Shown here: in pieces, positions 28,945-37,590 of the stretch | How the letters are laid out: the number at the start of each line of letters is the position of its first letter | Position numbering within the stretch: the stretch's first letter is position 1 | Assembly (NCBI RefSeq): GCF_002727065.1 | Contig: NZ_PDVP01000002.1 | Coordinates: forward strand, 124,001-188,000 | DNA: 64,000 nucleotides | Reading direction: 5' to 3' | Origin: Zhengella mangrovi | GTDB taxonomy: Bacteria > Pseudomonadota > Alphaproteobacteria > Rhizobiales > Rhizobiaceae | Notes under the pieces: generated by a model | What the model was told of the DNA's origin: nothing | What the model saw: the letters and a program-made list of their open reading frames with translations, nothing else | Databases searched by the model: none | Program-made: the position numbers and the translations under genes

Positions 28945-30072
28945 ATGGATGCATTGGTGACAGACGACCTTCGCCTGCTCGAAAACGGGCTTGAAATCCC
29001 GCTTTCGGACGGCGTTCGGGCCTATTTCAACTACCATTGGCTACGCGACAACTGCCCGAGCTCGTTTGACCGGGCAACCCGCGAGCGGGTGTTCGACATC
29101 TTTCACCTGCAGGCACCGCCGCGACCATCCCAAGCTTATGTCGCCGATGGCGCACTGCACATTGCCTGGGCCGGCGAAAACCACGCCTCCACCTATGCGC
29201 TGGACTGGCTTGCGCCCTATGGCCGCGGCGAACGGCGCGCGGACCCGGCAGACCTGCCGCGCAAAGCCTGGTACAGCGACCACTATGCCAGGATGGCCCG
29301 TTTCCGGCAGCCGGACCTGAAGGCGGACAAGGCCCTCGTCGCGGCATGGATCGAGGCTCTGCTCGTCGACGGCGTCGCGCTGGTGACCGACATGCCGGAC
29401 AGCGACGAGGGCCTGACCGAAACGGTGCGCCTGATCGGACAGGTGCGCCCGACGTTCTTCGGCGACTATTTCGACGTGCGTACCCACATCAAGCCGACCA
29501 ACCTGGCTTATACCGCCAAGGCCCTGGAACTGCACACCGATACGCCGGCCGAGGAGATGGCTCCCGGCGTCCAGTTCCTGCATTGCCGGGCCAACAGCGT
29601 GGCCGGCGGCGACAGCCTGTTCCTCGACGGCGTGGCCGCGGCCAACGATTTCCGCGATGCCTACCCGGAGGACTTCCGGCTGCTCAGCGAAACCGAAATC
29701 CCGTTCTACTGCGAGCATGACGATTACGACATGCGGTCGCGGCAGCGGGTCATCGAACTCGACAAGCACGGCGCCGTTTCGGGCCTGACGATCAGCCAGC
29801 ACATGGCCGACGTGTTCGACCTGCCGCAAGCCGATCTCGACGCCTACTACCCGGCCTTCTGCCGCTTCGGCCGGTGGCTGCAGGGCGAGAAATACGTCAT
29901 GCGCTTCCGCCTCAATGCCGGCGAATGCATCGTCTTCGACAATCACCGCATCGTCCATGGCCGCGCGGCCTATGTCGCCGAAAGCGGCGCGCGCTACCTG
30001 CGCGGCACCTACAGCGACCGCGAGGAAATGCGCTCGACCTACCGCAGCCTGGTTTCGAAAGGGCGGTTCGGA
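28945..30072 (+). CDS. 2-oxoglutarate/Fe(II) dioxygenase, gamma-butyrobetaine/trimethyllysine hydroxylase family
   Basis: A 376-residue protein with the two-domain build of gamma-butyrobetaine hydroxylase: N-terminal domain (about 1-95, HWLRDNCPSSFD, later ENH at 78-80, DWL) and a TauD/TfdA catalytic core. The iron ligands are His197 and Asp199 (ELHTDTP) and His338 (IVHGR). Positions matching the trimethylammonium cage seem aromatic (Phe172, Phe176, Tyr189; alignment from memory). The N-terminal zinc site is reduced: Cys37 and His80 remain but the other two cysteines of the usual NCxCxxC are Ser/Asp. Start at 28945 follows GGGGGA. The stop codon overlaps the aldolase start as ATGA. Numbering ends at residue 376; the stop occupies 30073-30075. 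Confidence 0.9.
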
Positions 30073-30830
30073 TGAGCGGAAGCGGTCCTGACGTCATCGA
30101 CGAGGAATACCTGCACCAGACCCGGATCGACCTGGCGGCGGCGTTCCGGCTGGCGGTGCATTTCAACTGGCACGAATCGGTCGGCAATCATTTCAGCGCG
30201 GCGGTCTCGCGCGATGGCAAGAGCTTCCTGATGAACCCGAAATGGCGCCACTTCGGCGCGATCCGGGCCAGCGACCTGCAGCTTCTCAACGCCGACGACA
30301 CCGAGACGATGACACGCGACGATGCGCCGGACGTCACCGCCTGGACGGTGCATGGCTCGACCCACCGGGCCGTTCCCTCGGCGCGCGTGCTGCTGCATTG
30401 CCACCCGAAGCACGCGACCGCCCTTGCCTGCCTGAAGGACCCGGAGATGAAACCGGTCGACCAGAACACGGCGCGGTTCCATGGCATCACCGCCGTCGAT
30501 CTCGCGTTCGGCGGCATGGCCGACGATGCGGAGGAAGGCATGCGCCTCGCCCGCGCCTTCGGCAATCACCAGGTGATGATGATGGGCAATCACGGTGTGA
30601 CCGTCGCCGCCGACAGCGTGCCCATGGCCTTCGAACTGCTCTACTTCTTCGAGCGGGCCGCGGAGACGCTGCTGACGGCCTATGCCAGCGGCCAGCCGCT
30701 CAATGTCATGAGCGAGGAGATCGCCGCCCGGACGGCAGAAAGCTGGAAGGCGTTCGACGGCATGGCCGACGCGCATTTCGACTACCTGAAGACCGTGCTG
30801 GACCGCACGGATTCAAGCTGGCGCCACTAA
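30072..30830 (+). CDS. Class II aldolase/adducin family protein
   Basis: A 252-residue class II aldolase/adducin domain protein (zinc aldolase fold, relatives include fuculose-phosphate aldolase). Likely zinc ligands are the histidines of LLHCHPKHATA and MGNHGVTV; the N-terminal WHESVGNHFSAAV provides the usual substrate/acid residue region. It starts inside the dioxygenase stop codon (ATGA), so it is translationally coupled to it and almost certainly acts in the same pathway. A plausible idea is cleavage of the hydroxylated product of the dioxygenase, but this is inference. A terminator follows 20 bp downstream. Confidence 0.9.
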   Translation: MSGSGPDVIDEEYLHQTRIDLAAAFRLAVHFNWHESVGNHFSAAVSRDGKSFLMNPKWRHFGAIRASDLQLLNADDTETMTRDDAPDVTAWTVHGSTHRAVPSARVLLHCHPKHATALACLKDPEMKPVDQNTARFHGITAVDLAFGGMADDAEEGMRLARAFGNHQVMMMGNHGVTVAADSVPMAFELLYFFERAAETLLTAYASGQPLNVMSEEIAARTAESWKAFDGMADAHFDYLKTVLDRTDSSWRH

Positions 30831-30846
30831 ACGGCTGACAGGCGCA

Positions 30847-30884
30847 TGAAAAAGGCCGCCGGTGCGACACCGGCGGCCTTTCGG
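30847..30884. terminator. Bidirectional Rho-independent terminator
   Basis: A perfect 14-bp stem (30851-30864 with 30868-30881) and 3-nt loop between the convergent aldolase and tig genes. T-runs occur on both sides (TTTCGGTTT on plus, TTTTTC on minus). Confidence 0.9.
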
Positions 30885-30907
30885 TTTCCTGGAACGGGAC
30901 GTTCGCC

Positions 30908-32338
30908 TTACTCGGCGTCGGCTTCGTCCGCCTTCTTCTTGGCGGCGGCCTTTTTCTTGGCCGGGGCCTTCTTCTTGGCCGGCTTGGCCTCGGCGGCCTC
31001 GTCCTCGTCGTCAGCCAGAAGCACTTCCTTGGACACGGTCTCGTCGGTGACGTTGACCTGCGTCAGGAGGTGGTCGACGACCTTTTCCTCGAACAGCGGG
31101 GCGCGAATGGCGTTCACCGCTTCCGGGTTCTGGCGGAAGTAGTCGATGACCTGCTGTTCCTGGCCGGGATACTGGCGGACCTGCTCGTAGATGGCGCGCT
31201 GCACCTCTTCCTCGGCCACCTGGACGCCGGCTTCCTCGCCGATCTGCGACAGAACCAGGCCCAGGCGGACGCGGCGCTCGGCCAGGCGCTGGTATTCCTC
31301 GCGGGCCTCTTCCTCAGTCGTGTCCTCGTCGGCAAAGGTCTTGCCGGCGCGCTGGAGGTCGGCCTCGACCGTTCCCCAGATGTTGCGGAACTCGGCATCG
31401 ACCAGGCGCGACGGCGCCTCGAACTTGTAGGCCTCGTCAAGCGCATCGAGCAGCTGGCGCTTCACCTTCTGGCGGGTGGCCTGGCCGTACTGGCTCTCGA
31501 TCTGCTGGCGGACGATCTCGCGCAGCTTGTCGGCGTTTTCCAGGCCCAGCTTCTGGGCGAGGTCGTCGTTGATTTCCAGTTCGCCCGGGGCGGCCACTTC
31601 CTTGACGGTGATGTCGAAGGTGGTCTCCTTGCCGGCCAGGTTGGCGGCCTGGTAGTCCTCGGGGAAGGTCACGGTAATGGTCTTCTCGTCACCGGCCTTG
31701 GCGCCGACGAGCTGCTCCTCGAAACCCGGGATGAAGCGGCCCGAGCCGAGCACCAGGTTGGCATCGGTGTCGGACCCGCCGTCAAACGGCTCGCCGTCGA
31801 GCTTGCCGACGTAATCGATGGTGACGCGGTCGCCATCGGCGGCCTTGCCCTTCTTGGTCTCGTACTCGCGTGCCGACTCGGCGATCTGGCGGACCTGCTC
31901 GTCGACTTCCTCGTCGGAAATATCGACGACCTGGCGGGTCACCGCGATGCCGGACGCGTCCTGGACCTCGATCGGCGGGATGATCTCGTAGCTGAGCTTG
32001 AACTCGAAATCGGCCTTGCCGTCGAGGATCTCACCGGCCTCGGACTCGTCCTCGGTCATCTCGACTTCCGGCTGCATGGCGGCCTTCTCGCCGCGCTCCT
32101 GCAGAACGGACCGCGAGGAGTCCGACAGGATCTCGTTGACGATCTCGGCCATGATCGACTTGCCGTACATCTTGCGCAGATGGGCCGTCGGGACCTTGCC
32201 CGGACGGAAACCGTTGATGCGCACCTTCGAGCGGGCATCCTCGAGACGCTCCGCGAGACGCGCTTCCATGTCGGCGGCCGGCACGACGACCTTGATCTCG
32301 CGCTTGAGCCCTTCATTGAGCGTTTCGGTAACCTGCAT
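30908..32338 (-). CDS. tig: Trigger factor
   Basis: A 476-residue ribosome-associated chaperone and peptidyl-prolyl isomerase. The N-terminal ribosome-binding domain carries the GFRPGKVP signature; the FKBP-like PPIase domain runs over [21 protein letters not shown] to [14 protein letters not shown]; a long helical C-terminal domain follows. The last 30 or so residues are a Lys/Ala/Pro-rich tail (repeats of [17 protein letters not shown]) reminiscent of histone H1 tails, ending in Glu/Asp. The ATG at 32338 follows AAAAGG; a GTG precedes it directly. tRNA-Leu lies upstream on the same strand, an order common in alphaproteobacteria. Confidence 0.97.
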   Translation of the reverse strand: MQVTETLNEGLKREIKVVVPAADMEARLAERLEDARSKVRINGFRPGKVPTAHLRKMYGKSIMAEIVNEILSDSSRSVLQERGEKAAMQPEVEMTEDESEAGEILDGKADFEFKLSYEIIPPIEVQDASGIAVTRQVVDISDEEVDEQVRQIAESAREYETKKGKAADGDRVTIDYVGKLDGEPFDGGSDTDANLVLGSGRFIPGFEEQLVGAKAGDEKTITVTFPEDYQAANLAGKETTFDITVKEVAAPGELEINDDLAQKLGLENADKLREIVRQQIESQYGQATRQKVKRQLLDALDEAYKFEAPSRLVDAEFRNIWGTVEADLQRAGKTFADEDTTEEEAREEYQRLAERRVRLGLVLSQIGEEAGVQVAEEEVQRAIYEQVRQYPGQEQQVIDYFRQNPEAVNAIRAPLFEEKVVDHLLTQVNVTDETVSKEVLLADDEDEAAEAKPAKKKAPAKKKAAAKKKADEADAE

Positions 32339-32430
32339 CACAAAACCTTTTGTTCTTTGTGTCGACGTTCCGGGAAACCCTTCCGCATCCCGGGGCGCCT
32401 CTCATCTGTCCTCAAGCCGGGTGGCCTGCC

Positions 32431-32515
<85 letters not shown>

Positions 32516-32550
32516 CCCCACCGGCGTCTCCACCAGTCCGAAGCGCGCGT

Positions 32551-32578
32551 TCTATATCACCGCACCCACCGGGTTCAA
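32551..32578 (-). promoter_or_regulatory. Probable promoter of tRNA-Leu
   Basis: On the minus strand TTGAAC (32578-32573) and TATAGA (32556-32551) are 16 bp apart, about 35 bp upstream of the tRNA 5' end at 32515. Confidence 0.65.
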
Positions 32579-32844
32579 AGGGAAAATGGCGTCAAAACAG
32601 GGTTTTTTCGAGGCTTGCGGCCCGCCGTTGCCGCCTCCCCGGGCGCGAGACCGCGCAGATGCATGACGAGAGCCCTTCCGGCAGCCCCGGCGAGCCCAAG
32701 ACAGCTACGCCGTGCGCCACCGGACGGCCACCGACAGCGAAACAGTTCAATCGATTAGGGCACTTCGGTGCGACTGCCTGGCGTTTTCATGCTGCATTTG
32801 CGAATTTCCTAATCATTACGCAGCGTTTTCAATCTGTTAACTTG

Positions 32845-32857
32845 TGTGCAATGCACA
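32845..32857. promoter_or_regulatory. Dyad TGTGCA-A-TGCACA upstream of the DUF1127 gene
   Basis: A perfect 6-bp inverted repeat with a single central base, about 115 bp before the DUF1127 start, with further TGCAC- and TGCAT-like half sites nearby (32861-32880). Probably a regulator binding site; the regulator is unknown. Confidence 0.4.
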
Positions 32858-32970
32858 ATATGCATGGCTGCCTTGCACATTTGGCACTCCACATTCCGGC
32901 CGGGCGCGCCTATCTTCAACTCAACGGTCGGACAGACCAGACGAGACACCGAAAGACGAAGGTTAGAGAA

Positions 32971-33111
32971 ATGAACCTGATCCGCAATTACCGCAACTGG
33001 CGCCGTGAGCGCGAGACGATCAACGAGCTGAGCCGGCTCTCCACCCGCGAACTGAACGACCTGGGCATTGCCCGCGCCGACATTCCGTTCATCGCCCGCC
33101 AGGCTCGCTAA
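32971..33111 (+). CDS. DUF1127 small protein (YjiS/CcaF1-like)
   Basis: A 46-residue, Arg-rich protein that is essentially one DUF1127 domain: WRRERETINELSRLSTRELNDLGI followed by the conserved ARADIPFIAR ending. Proteins of this family bind RNA or affect RNA turnover and carbon or phosphate metabolism in alphaproteobacteria; in Rhodobacter sphaeroides CcaF1 is cotranscribed with CCUCCUCCC-motif RNAs. The same arrangement is seen here: the hairpin RNA begins within about 15 bases of the stop codon. AGAG lies just upstream of the ATG. Confidence 0.93.
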   Translation: MNLIRNYRNWRRERETINELSRLSTRELNDLGIARADIPFIARQAR

Positions 33112-33118
33112 GACCGAA

Positions 33119-33244
33119 TACAGGAATTTCGGCAGGGCATCCTCCTCCCAGTCCTGTCGAAACAGGGTTCGTGATATCCTCCTCCCAATCGCGAACCTGA
33201 CCAAAAGACACCCGCCGGACCTCCTCCCCCGGCGGGTGTTTTTT
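33119..33244 (+). ncRNA. Anti-Shine-Dalgarno hairpin RNA (CcsR / alpha-r14 / cuckoo RNA type)
   Basis: Three consecutive hairpins each present CCTCCTCCC in the loop (33141-33149, 33178-33186, 33220-33228). Hairpin 1: 12-bp stem with two G-T pairs (33127-33138 with 33151-33162). Hairpin 2: 10-bp stem with one G-T pair (33166-33175 with 33188-33197). The 12-nt loops of hairpins 1 and 2 are identical (ATCCTCCTCCCA) though the stems differ. Hairpin 3: 11-bp stem (33208-33218 with 33229-33239) followed by a T-run, so it is also the terminator. This matches the trans-acting alphaproteobacterial RNAs that occlude ribosome binding sites: CcsR1-4 of Rhodobacter and NfeR1/alpha-r14 of Sinorhizobium. 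The 5' end is unknown; it may be processed from the DUF1127 transcript. Confidence 0.88.
33208..33244 (+). terminator. Terminator hairpin of the DUF1127/anti-SD RNA unit
   Basis: An 11-bp perfect GC-rich stem with a 10-nt loop (ACCTCCTCCC) and six T. The loop repeats the anti-Shine-Dalgarno motif of the two preceding hairpins. Confidence 0.92.
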
Positions 33245-33357
33245 CATGCCCGTTCGGGAGAATTTCCTGCACACCGGCAGACATGACGTCGCGGCAGCGT
33301 TCCGCGCGCACGATCCTCCACGGTCTTTCCCTGTCAACCTGAAACCGGACGCCGCGT

Positions 33358-33972
33358 TCAGCGCTTGCCTGCAACGCCGCGCGCCTGCCACTTGGAGAGC
33401 GGCAGCACATCGGGTTTTCCGCCCATCGGCTCGTACCAGCTGTCGACGGCCCACAGGCGGCCGCTGCCCTTTTCCTTCAGGACGGCCGTCGAATGGGGAT
33501 ATCGGGCGTCGAGGAAGAAGCCGCGCGAGACGTTGCCCTGCACGGCATGGTATTTCAGCAGGCCCTGCTTCTGCAGCAGCAGCATGAAGCTGCGCGTGTT
33601 GGTCGATTCATCGATGCAGTCCATCTGGCCGATGGTGCCGCCTTCGTTCAGCAGTGATTGCGCCCGGTCGCGCACGCCGATAACGTCGCCGGCGCGGTCC
33701 TCGAAATAGCCGATCGCCTTGCGCAGCGCCTCGCGCTCCGCCGCTGCACCGCCTGTTCCCTCGGCCATGATCTGCGCGATGGCGTTCATGTTGTCCGGGG
33801 AAAGGGCGAGCGGTGTTCTGAAATGGCAGTTGTAGCCGTGGCAGACCGTCATGTGCGAAGCCGAAACGGTGCCGAGCGTCGCTGAATACCGCGACGAGAC
33901 AGACGTGCAGGCGCCGGCAAGCGGCAGCAGGAGAAGGACGGGGAGCGTGCGCAGGTGAATCATCGGTCCCAT
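33358..33972 (-). CDS. Lipoprotein with possible Cys-His-Asp catalytic residues
   Basis: A 204-residue predicted lipoprotein (N-terminal hydrophobic stretch, lipobox-like AGAC with Cys22). The mature part has a conserved-looking [16 protein letters not shown] segment (Cys44, Cys49), a helical stretch, then [12 protein letters not shown] (Cys119), YPHSTAV (His160) and WAVDSWYEP (Asp177). The order Cys-His-Asp and the spacing (41 and 17) resemble transglutaminase-like cysteine peptidases, but no family was firmly recognised and activity is inference. The ATG at 33972 or 33963 may be used; neither has a strong ribosome binding site. It is divergent from trmFO. Confidence 0.75.
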   Translation of the reverse strand: MGPMIHLRTLPVLLLLPLAGACTSVSSRYSATLGTVSASHMTVCHGYNCHFRTPLALSPDNMNAIAQIMAEGTGGAAAEREALRKAIGYFEDRAGDVIGVRDRAQSLLNEGGTIGQMDCIDESTNTRSFMLLLQKQGLLKYHAVQGNVSRGFFLDARYPHSTAVLKEKGSGRLWAVDSWYEPMGGKPDVLPLSKWQARGVAGKR

Positions 33973-34105
33973 TATTGCGACCACGGCGAATATGACAATG
34001 CCCGCGCTGCGAATGGTTCGAAGTCGTCCACATCCGCGAACCGACGGATTGATCGGCGGCGCGAAAAGCCCTATCTGCGGCCCCACTCGAGCGAGGGAGA
34101 AGGCC

Positions 34106-35521
34106 ATGAAGCCCATTCACATCATCGGAGGCGGACTTGCCGGCTCGGAAGCGGCCTGGCAGGCAGCCAATGCCGGCGTGCCGGTCATCCTGCACGAGAT
34201 GCGCGGCGTGCGCGGAACCGATGCGCACAAGACGGACCATCTGGCAGAACTCGTCTGTTCCAACTCGTTCCGCTCCGACGATGCGCAGGCCAATGCGGTG
34301 GGCCTGCTGCACGCCGAGATGCGGCTGGCGGATTCGCTTGTCATGGCCTGCGGCGACGCCAACCAGGTGCCGGCCGGATCGGCACTTGCCGTCGATCGCG
34401 ACGGGTTCGCGCAGGCGGTGACGGCGAAGCTCGAATCGCATCCGCTGGTGACCATCGTGCGCGAGGAGATCGGCGGCCTGCCCCCGGCGGACTGGGACCA
34501 GACGATCATCGCCACGGGACCGCTGACGGCGCCGGACCTGGCAGCGGCCATCGCCGAGGCAACCGGCGAGAGCTCGCTGTCCTTTTTCGACGCGATTGCG
34601 CCCATCGTGCACTTCGAGACCGTCGATCTCGACGTGGCGTGGTTCCAGTCGCGCTATGACAAGGTCGGCCCCGGCGGCACCGGCAAGGACTACATCAACT
34701 GCCCGATGGACGAGGCGCAGTACAACGCCTTCGTCGACGCGCTTCTGGCCGGCGAGAAGACGGAGTTCCGGGAATGGGAGGGCGTGCCCTATTTCGACGG
34801 CTGCCTGCCCATCGAGGTGATGGCGGAGCGCGGCCGCGAAACGCTCCGGCACGGCCCGATGAAGCCGATGGGGCTGACCAACCAGCACAAGCCGGACGAA
34901 AAGGCCTATGCCGTGGTGCAATTGCGCCAGGACAACGCGCTTGGCACGCTCTACAACATGGTCGGCTTCCAGACGAAGCTGAAGTATGCGGAACAGGTGC
35001 GCATCTTCCGCATGATCCCGGGCCTGGAAGAGGCACAGTTCGCCCGTCTCGGCGGATTGCACCGCAACACCTACATCAATTCCCCCGTTCTTCTCGACGG
35101 GACGCTGCAATTGCGCTCGCGCCCCGGGCTGCGCTTCGCCGGCCAGGTGACGGGCTGCGAGGGCTACGTGGAGTCGGCGGCAATGGGCCTGCTGGCCGGC
35201 CGGTTCGCGGCGGCTGCCAGGCTTGGCACGACCCTGGCACCACCGCCGCCGACAACCGCCTTCGGCGCCCTGCTCGGCCACATCACCGGCGGCCACATCG
35301 TTTCCGACGAAGAGCCCGGCCGGCGGTCGTTCCAGCCGATGAACATCAACTTCGGCCTCTTCCCGCCGCTCGAGCCCGGTGCCATCCGGAAGCCGGAGGG
35401 CGTCAAGCGCCTGCGCGGCAAGGAAAAGGCGCTGGCCAAGAAGCGGGCGCTGACGGCGCGGGCCATCGACGACCTGCGCCTGTGGCTGGGCATTCCCGGC
35501 GAGGCCGCGGCGGCAGAGTAA
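34106..35521 (+). CDS. trmFO: Methylenetetrahydrofolate-tRNA-(uracil-5-)-methyltransferase
   Basis: A 471-residue TrmFO, the folate- and FAD-dependent enzyme that forms ribothymidine at position 54 of tRNA. The N-terminal FAD motif is [14 protein letters not shown], followed by CSNSFRSDD and, further on, [16 protein letters not shown] and [19 protein letters not shown], all typical of the family. The chosen ATG at 34106 follows GAGGGAGAAGG. It is followed by a secreted-protein gene 83 bp on. Confidence 0.97.
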   Translation: MKPIHIIGGGLAGSEAAWQAANAGVPVILHEMRGVRGTDAHKTDHLAELVCSNSFRSDDAQANAVGLLHAEMRLADSLVMACGDANQVPAGSALAVDRDGFAQAVTAKLESHPLVTIVREEIGGLPPADWDQTIIATGPLTAPDLAAAIAEATGESSLSFFDAIAPIVHFETVDLDVAWFQSRYDKVGPGGTGKDYINCPMDEAQYNAFVDALLAGEKTEFREWEGVPYFDGCLPIEVMAERGRETLRHGPMKPMGLTNQHKPDEKAYAVVQLRQDNALGTLYNMVGFQTKLKYAEQVRIFRMIPGLEEAQFARLGGLHRNTYINSPVLLDGTLQLRSRPGLRFAGQVTGCEGYVESAAMGLLAGRFAAAARLGTTLAPPPPTTAFGALLGHITGGHIVSDEEPGRRSFQPMNINFGLFPPLEPGAIRKPEGVKRLRGKEKALAKKRALTARAIDDLRLWLGIPGEAAAAE

Positions 35522-35604
35522 TACGCCATCCGGGGTATGCCGCCGCCCCGCAGCCGTGCCATTCTCCGGGTCCATGCTGTTCAGACCTTGGAGGAAATCC
35601 CGTC

Positions 35605-36195
35605 ATGTCCCGGTTTCTGCCCCTGATCGCCCTGGCCGGCGCCGCCGCGTTCTTCGCAACCTCATCCGAGGCCCGCGACTGCGCTTCGGACGCCCGCTCC
35701 GCGATGCTCGACGTCCGCCATCCCGTGCCCATGCTGCAGCACGTGGAAACGACCATGGGCGAGATCACCATGCGCAGCAAGACGCTGAGCACGCCGGACA
35801 ACCGCGGTCTCGTGATGGACGAAGCGGGAACGCCCATGTCGCTCTGGATCGGCGGCAAGTTCTACACCACGGCGGACAAGGGCGAGACCTGGAAGCTGCT
35901 CAGCGAGACCTCCAAGGAAGACCAGGACAAGGCTATGGAGACCTTGCGGCTGCAGGCGGAAGCGGCGACGAACATCGCTTGCGATTACGAGGCGGAACTG
36001 GACGGCAAGCCCGTGCACCGGTTCAGCCTCGACTACGTTCTTGAAATGAGCGGGACACCGCTCCACGTCGAGTACTGGATTGACGCCGAGACCGGCTTTC
36101 CCTGGCGGATCCGGACCGTGAGCCCGCAGAACACGATCGTTCAGGACATCGAACCGGCGCCGGACGGGATGAGTATCCCGGATCCGGAAGGCTGA
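35605..36195 (+). CDS. Secreted protein of unknown function
   Basis: A 196-residue protein with a signal peptide (about 1-23, ending SSEA) and a soluble, beta-rich-looking mature part with two cysteines (Cys25 and Cys125). Features include SLWIGGKFYTTADKGETWK and a late HVEYWIDAETGFPWRIRTVSP, a pattern seen in LolA-like or other half-barrel periplasmic proteins, though this similarity is only by eye. The start is supported by GGAGGA. Same strand as trmFO and the crotonase gene, with short gaps, so a loose operon is possible. Confidence 0.75.
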   Translation: MSRFLPLIALAGAAAFFATSSEARDCASDARSAMLDVRHPVPMLQHVETTMGEITMRSKTLSTPDNRGLVMDEAGTPMSLWIGGKFYTTADKGETWKLLSETSKEDQDKAMETLRLQAEAATNIACDYEAELDGKPVHRFSLDYVLEMSGTPLHVEYWIDAETGFPWRIRTVSPQNTIVQDIEPAPDGMSIPDPEG

Positions 36196-36259
36196 CGGGG
36201 CGCTTTACAGCGCGGACGCCATGGCCAAAACTCCAGCCGGTTTGGGCAAGGAGAGCATC

Positions 36260-37093
36260 ATGAGCGAATCGGTCGGCACATTCTTCACCGTAAGGCGCGA
36301 CGGCCCGGTGGCGGAGATCGCCATGAACCGGCCCGACGTGGCCAATGCCATGTCGCCCGACTTCTGGGAGGACCTGCCAAGGATCATGGACGACCTTGCC
36401 GCCGACGGCAGCGTCCGCGCGGCCATCCTCACCGGCGAAGGCCGGCATTTCTCGGGCGGCATGGATCTCGCGACGTTCAACTCCATCGCCGCCCTGCTGC
36501 AGAGCGAGCCCGGACGGGCCGCCCATGCGTTGCGCGGGCTGATCCTGAAGCTGCAGGACAGTTTCACCGCCATCGAACGGGCGCCCTTCCCCGTCATTGC
36601 CGCCATCCACGGCGCCTGCATCGGCGGCGCGATCGACATGATCACGGCCTGCGACATCCGGCTCGCATCGGCGGATGCCTTTTTCGCCATCGAGGAAATC
36701 AACATCGGCATGGCGGCCGACGTCGGCACCCTGCAGCGCCTGCCGAAACTCATTGCGCCGGCGCTGGCGGCGGAGCTCGCGTTGACCGGGCGCCGCTTCG
36801 ATGCGGCGGAAGCCCGCGCCATGGGCCTGGTCTCGCAGGTCGCGGCGGACCGCGACAGCGTTGTTTCCGTGGCGCGGGACATGGCGCAGGCCATGGCGGC
36901 CCGGTCGCCGCTCGCCATGGCCGGCATCAAGCGCAACCTCGCCTATGCGCGCGATCATTCCGTGGCCGACGGACTGGACTACATCGCCACCTGGAACGGC
37001 GGCATGTTGCGCGCCGAAGACCTGATGGAGGCGATCAAGGCGCGCGGAGAAAAGCGCCAGGCCCTGTTCAAGGATCTCGGCAAACCGGCCTGA
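36260..37093 (+). CDS. Enoyl-CoA hydratase/isomerase family, dienoyl-CoA-isomerase-like
   Basis: A 277-residue crotonase-fold protein. The oxyanion-hole loops are HFSGGMDLATF and HGACIGGAIDM. Residues matching the delta3,5-delta2,4-dienoyl-CoA isomerase ECH1 are present: Asp126, Glu146 (EEINIG) and Asp154 in GMAADVGTLQRLPK, a stretch nearly diagnostic for that branch. It probably helps beta-oxidation of odd-positioned double bonds. The ATG at 36260 follows AAGGAGAG at six bases; the frame opens 13 codons earlier. Confidence 0.9.
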   Translation: MSESVGTFFTVRRDGPVAEIAMNRPDVANAMSPDFWEDLPRIMDDLAADGSVRAAILTGEGRHFSGGMDLATFNSIAALLQSEPGRAAHALRGLILKLQDSFTAIERAPFPVIAAIHGACIGGAIDMITACDIRLASADAFFAIEEINIGMAADVGTLQRLPKLIAPALAAELALTGRRFDAAEARAMGLVSQVAADRDSVVSVARDMAQAMAARSPLAMAGIKRNLAYARDHSVADGLDYIATWNGGMLRAEDLMEAIKARGEKRQALFKDLGKPA

Positions 37094-37114
37094 CGCGGCG
37101 CGCCTCCGGCCGGT

Positions 37115-37387
37115 TCAGTGCAGCCGGAACTCGTGGTCGACGGCGCGCAGTTCGGCGGGCCGGATGAGACGGGCATGGGCCACGGTGACCGAGTGAAGCG
37201 GCCCCTCGATCTTTTCCTCCCAGAAGGCCAGGAATTTCTTCAGCACCGGGAAATCGGGAAACAGGTCATAGTCCTGCCAGATATATTCCTGCAGAAGCGA
37301 GCGATGGTCCGGCATGCGATAGGCAATCTGGGCCGTCGTGAGGCCATAACCTTCCAGCTGTTTCCGAAATGCGTCGCTGACCTTCAT
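37115..37387 (-). CDS. usg: Usg family protein
   Basis: A 90-residue protein matching the alphaproteobacterial Usg family: MKVSDAFRKQLEGYGLTTAQI, YRMPDHRSLLQEYIWQDYDLFPDFP and FLAFWEEKIEGPLHSV are typical. The name comes from the gene found upstream of trpF in some species; function unknown. Start at 37387 follows GGAGAG. Here it is not near any trp gene. It converges on the crotonase gene, 21 bp apart. Confidence 0.88.
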   Translation of the reverse strand: MKVSDAFRKQLEGYGLTTAQIAYRMPDHRSLLQEYIWQDYDLFPDFPVLKKFLAFWEEKIEGPLHSVTVAHARLIRPAELRAVDHEFRLH

Positions 37388-37590
37388 GGGTCTCTCCATG
37401 GCTGTTGTTGACAGCGCGATTGCGCCATGCAATAGCGCATCGGTCAAGCGTGAACTCAACAAATTAAACAATGATTACAGGGATTTAGCAGCATTCCTTA
37501 GCGAGTGCTGCCAAGCACCGCCGGCGAGCCGGCATGCGGGCGCGTTTCATTGAACGGCCGAATGCGCTGTCCCGTTTCTTCATACAATCG

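Larger units (their letters stand above)
32516..32970. other. 455-bp divergent gap between tRNA-Leu and the DUF1127 gene
   Basis: No gene recognised. It holds the tRNA-Leu promoter (32551-32578) near one end and, on the other side, an AT-richer stretch (32800-32880) with a TGTGCA/TGCACA dyad (32845-32857) that may belong to the DUF1127 promoter region. Confidence 0.55.

Noticed and set aside
32870-32900. Sigma-54-like TGGCAC element before the DUF1127 gene
   Set aside because: The required TTGC half at -12 is missing.
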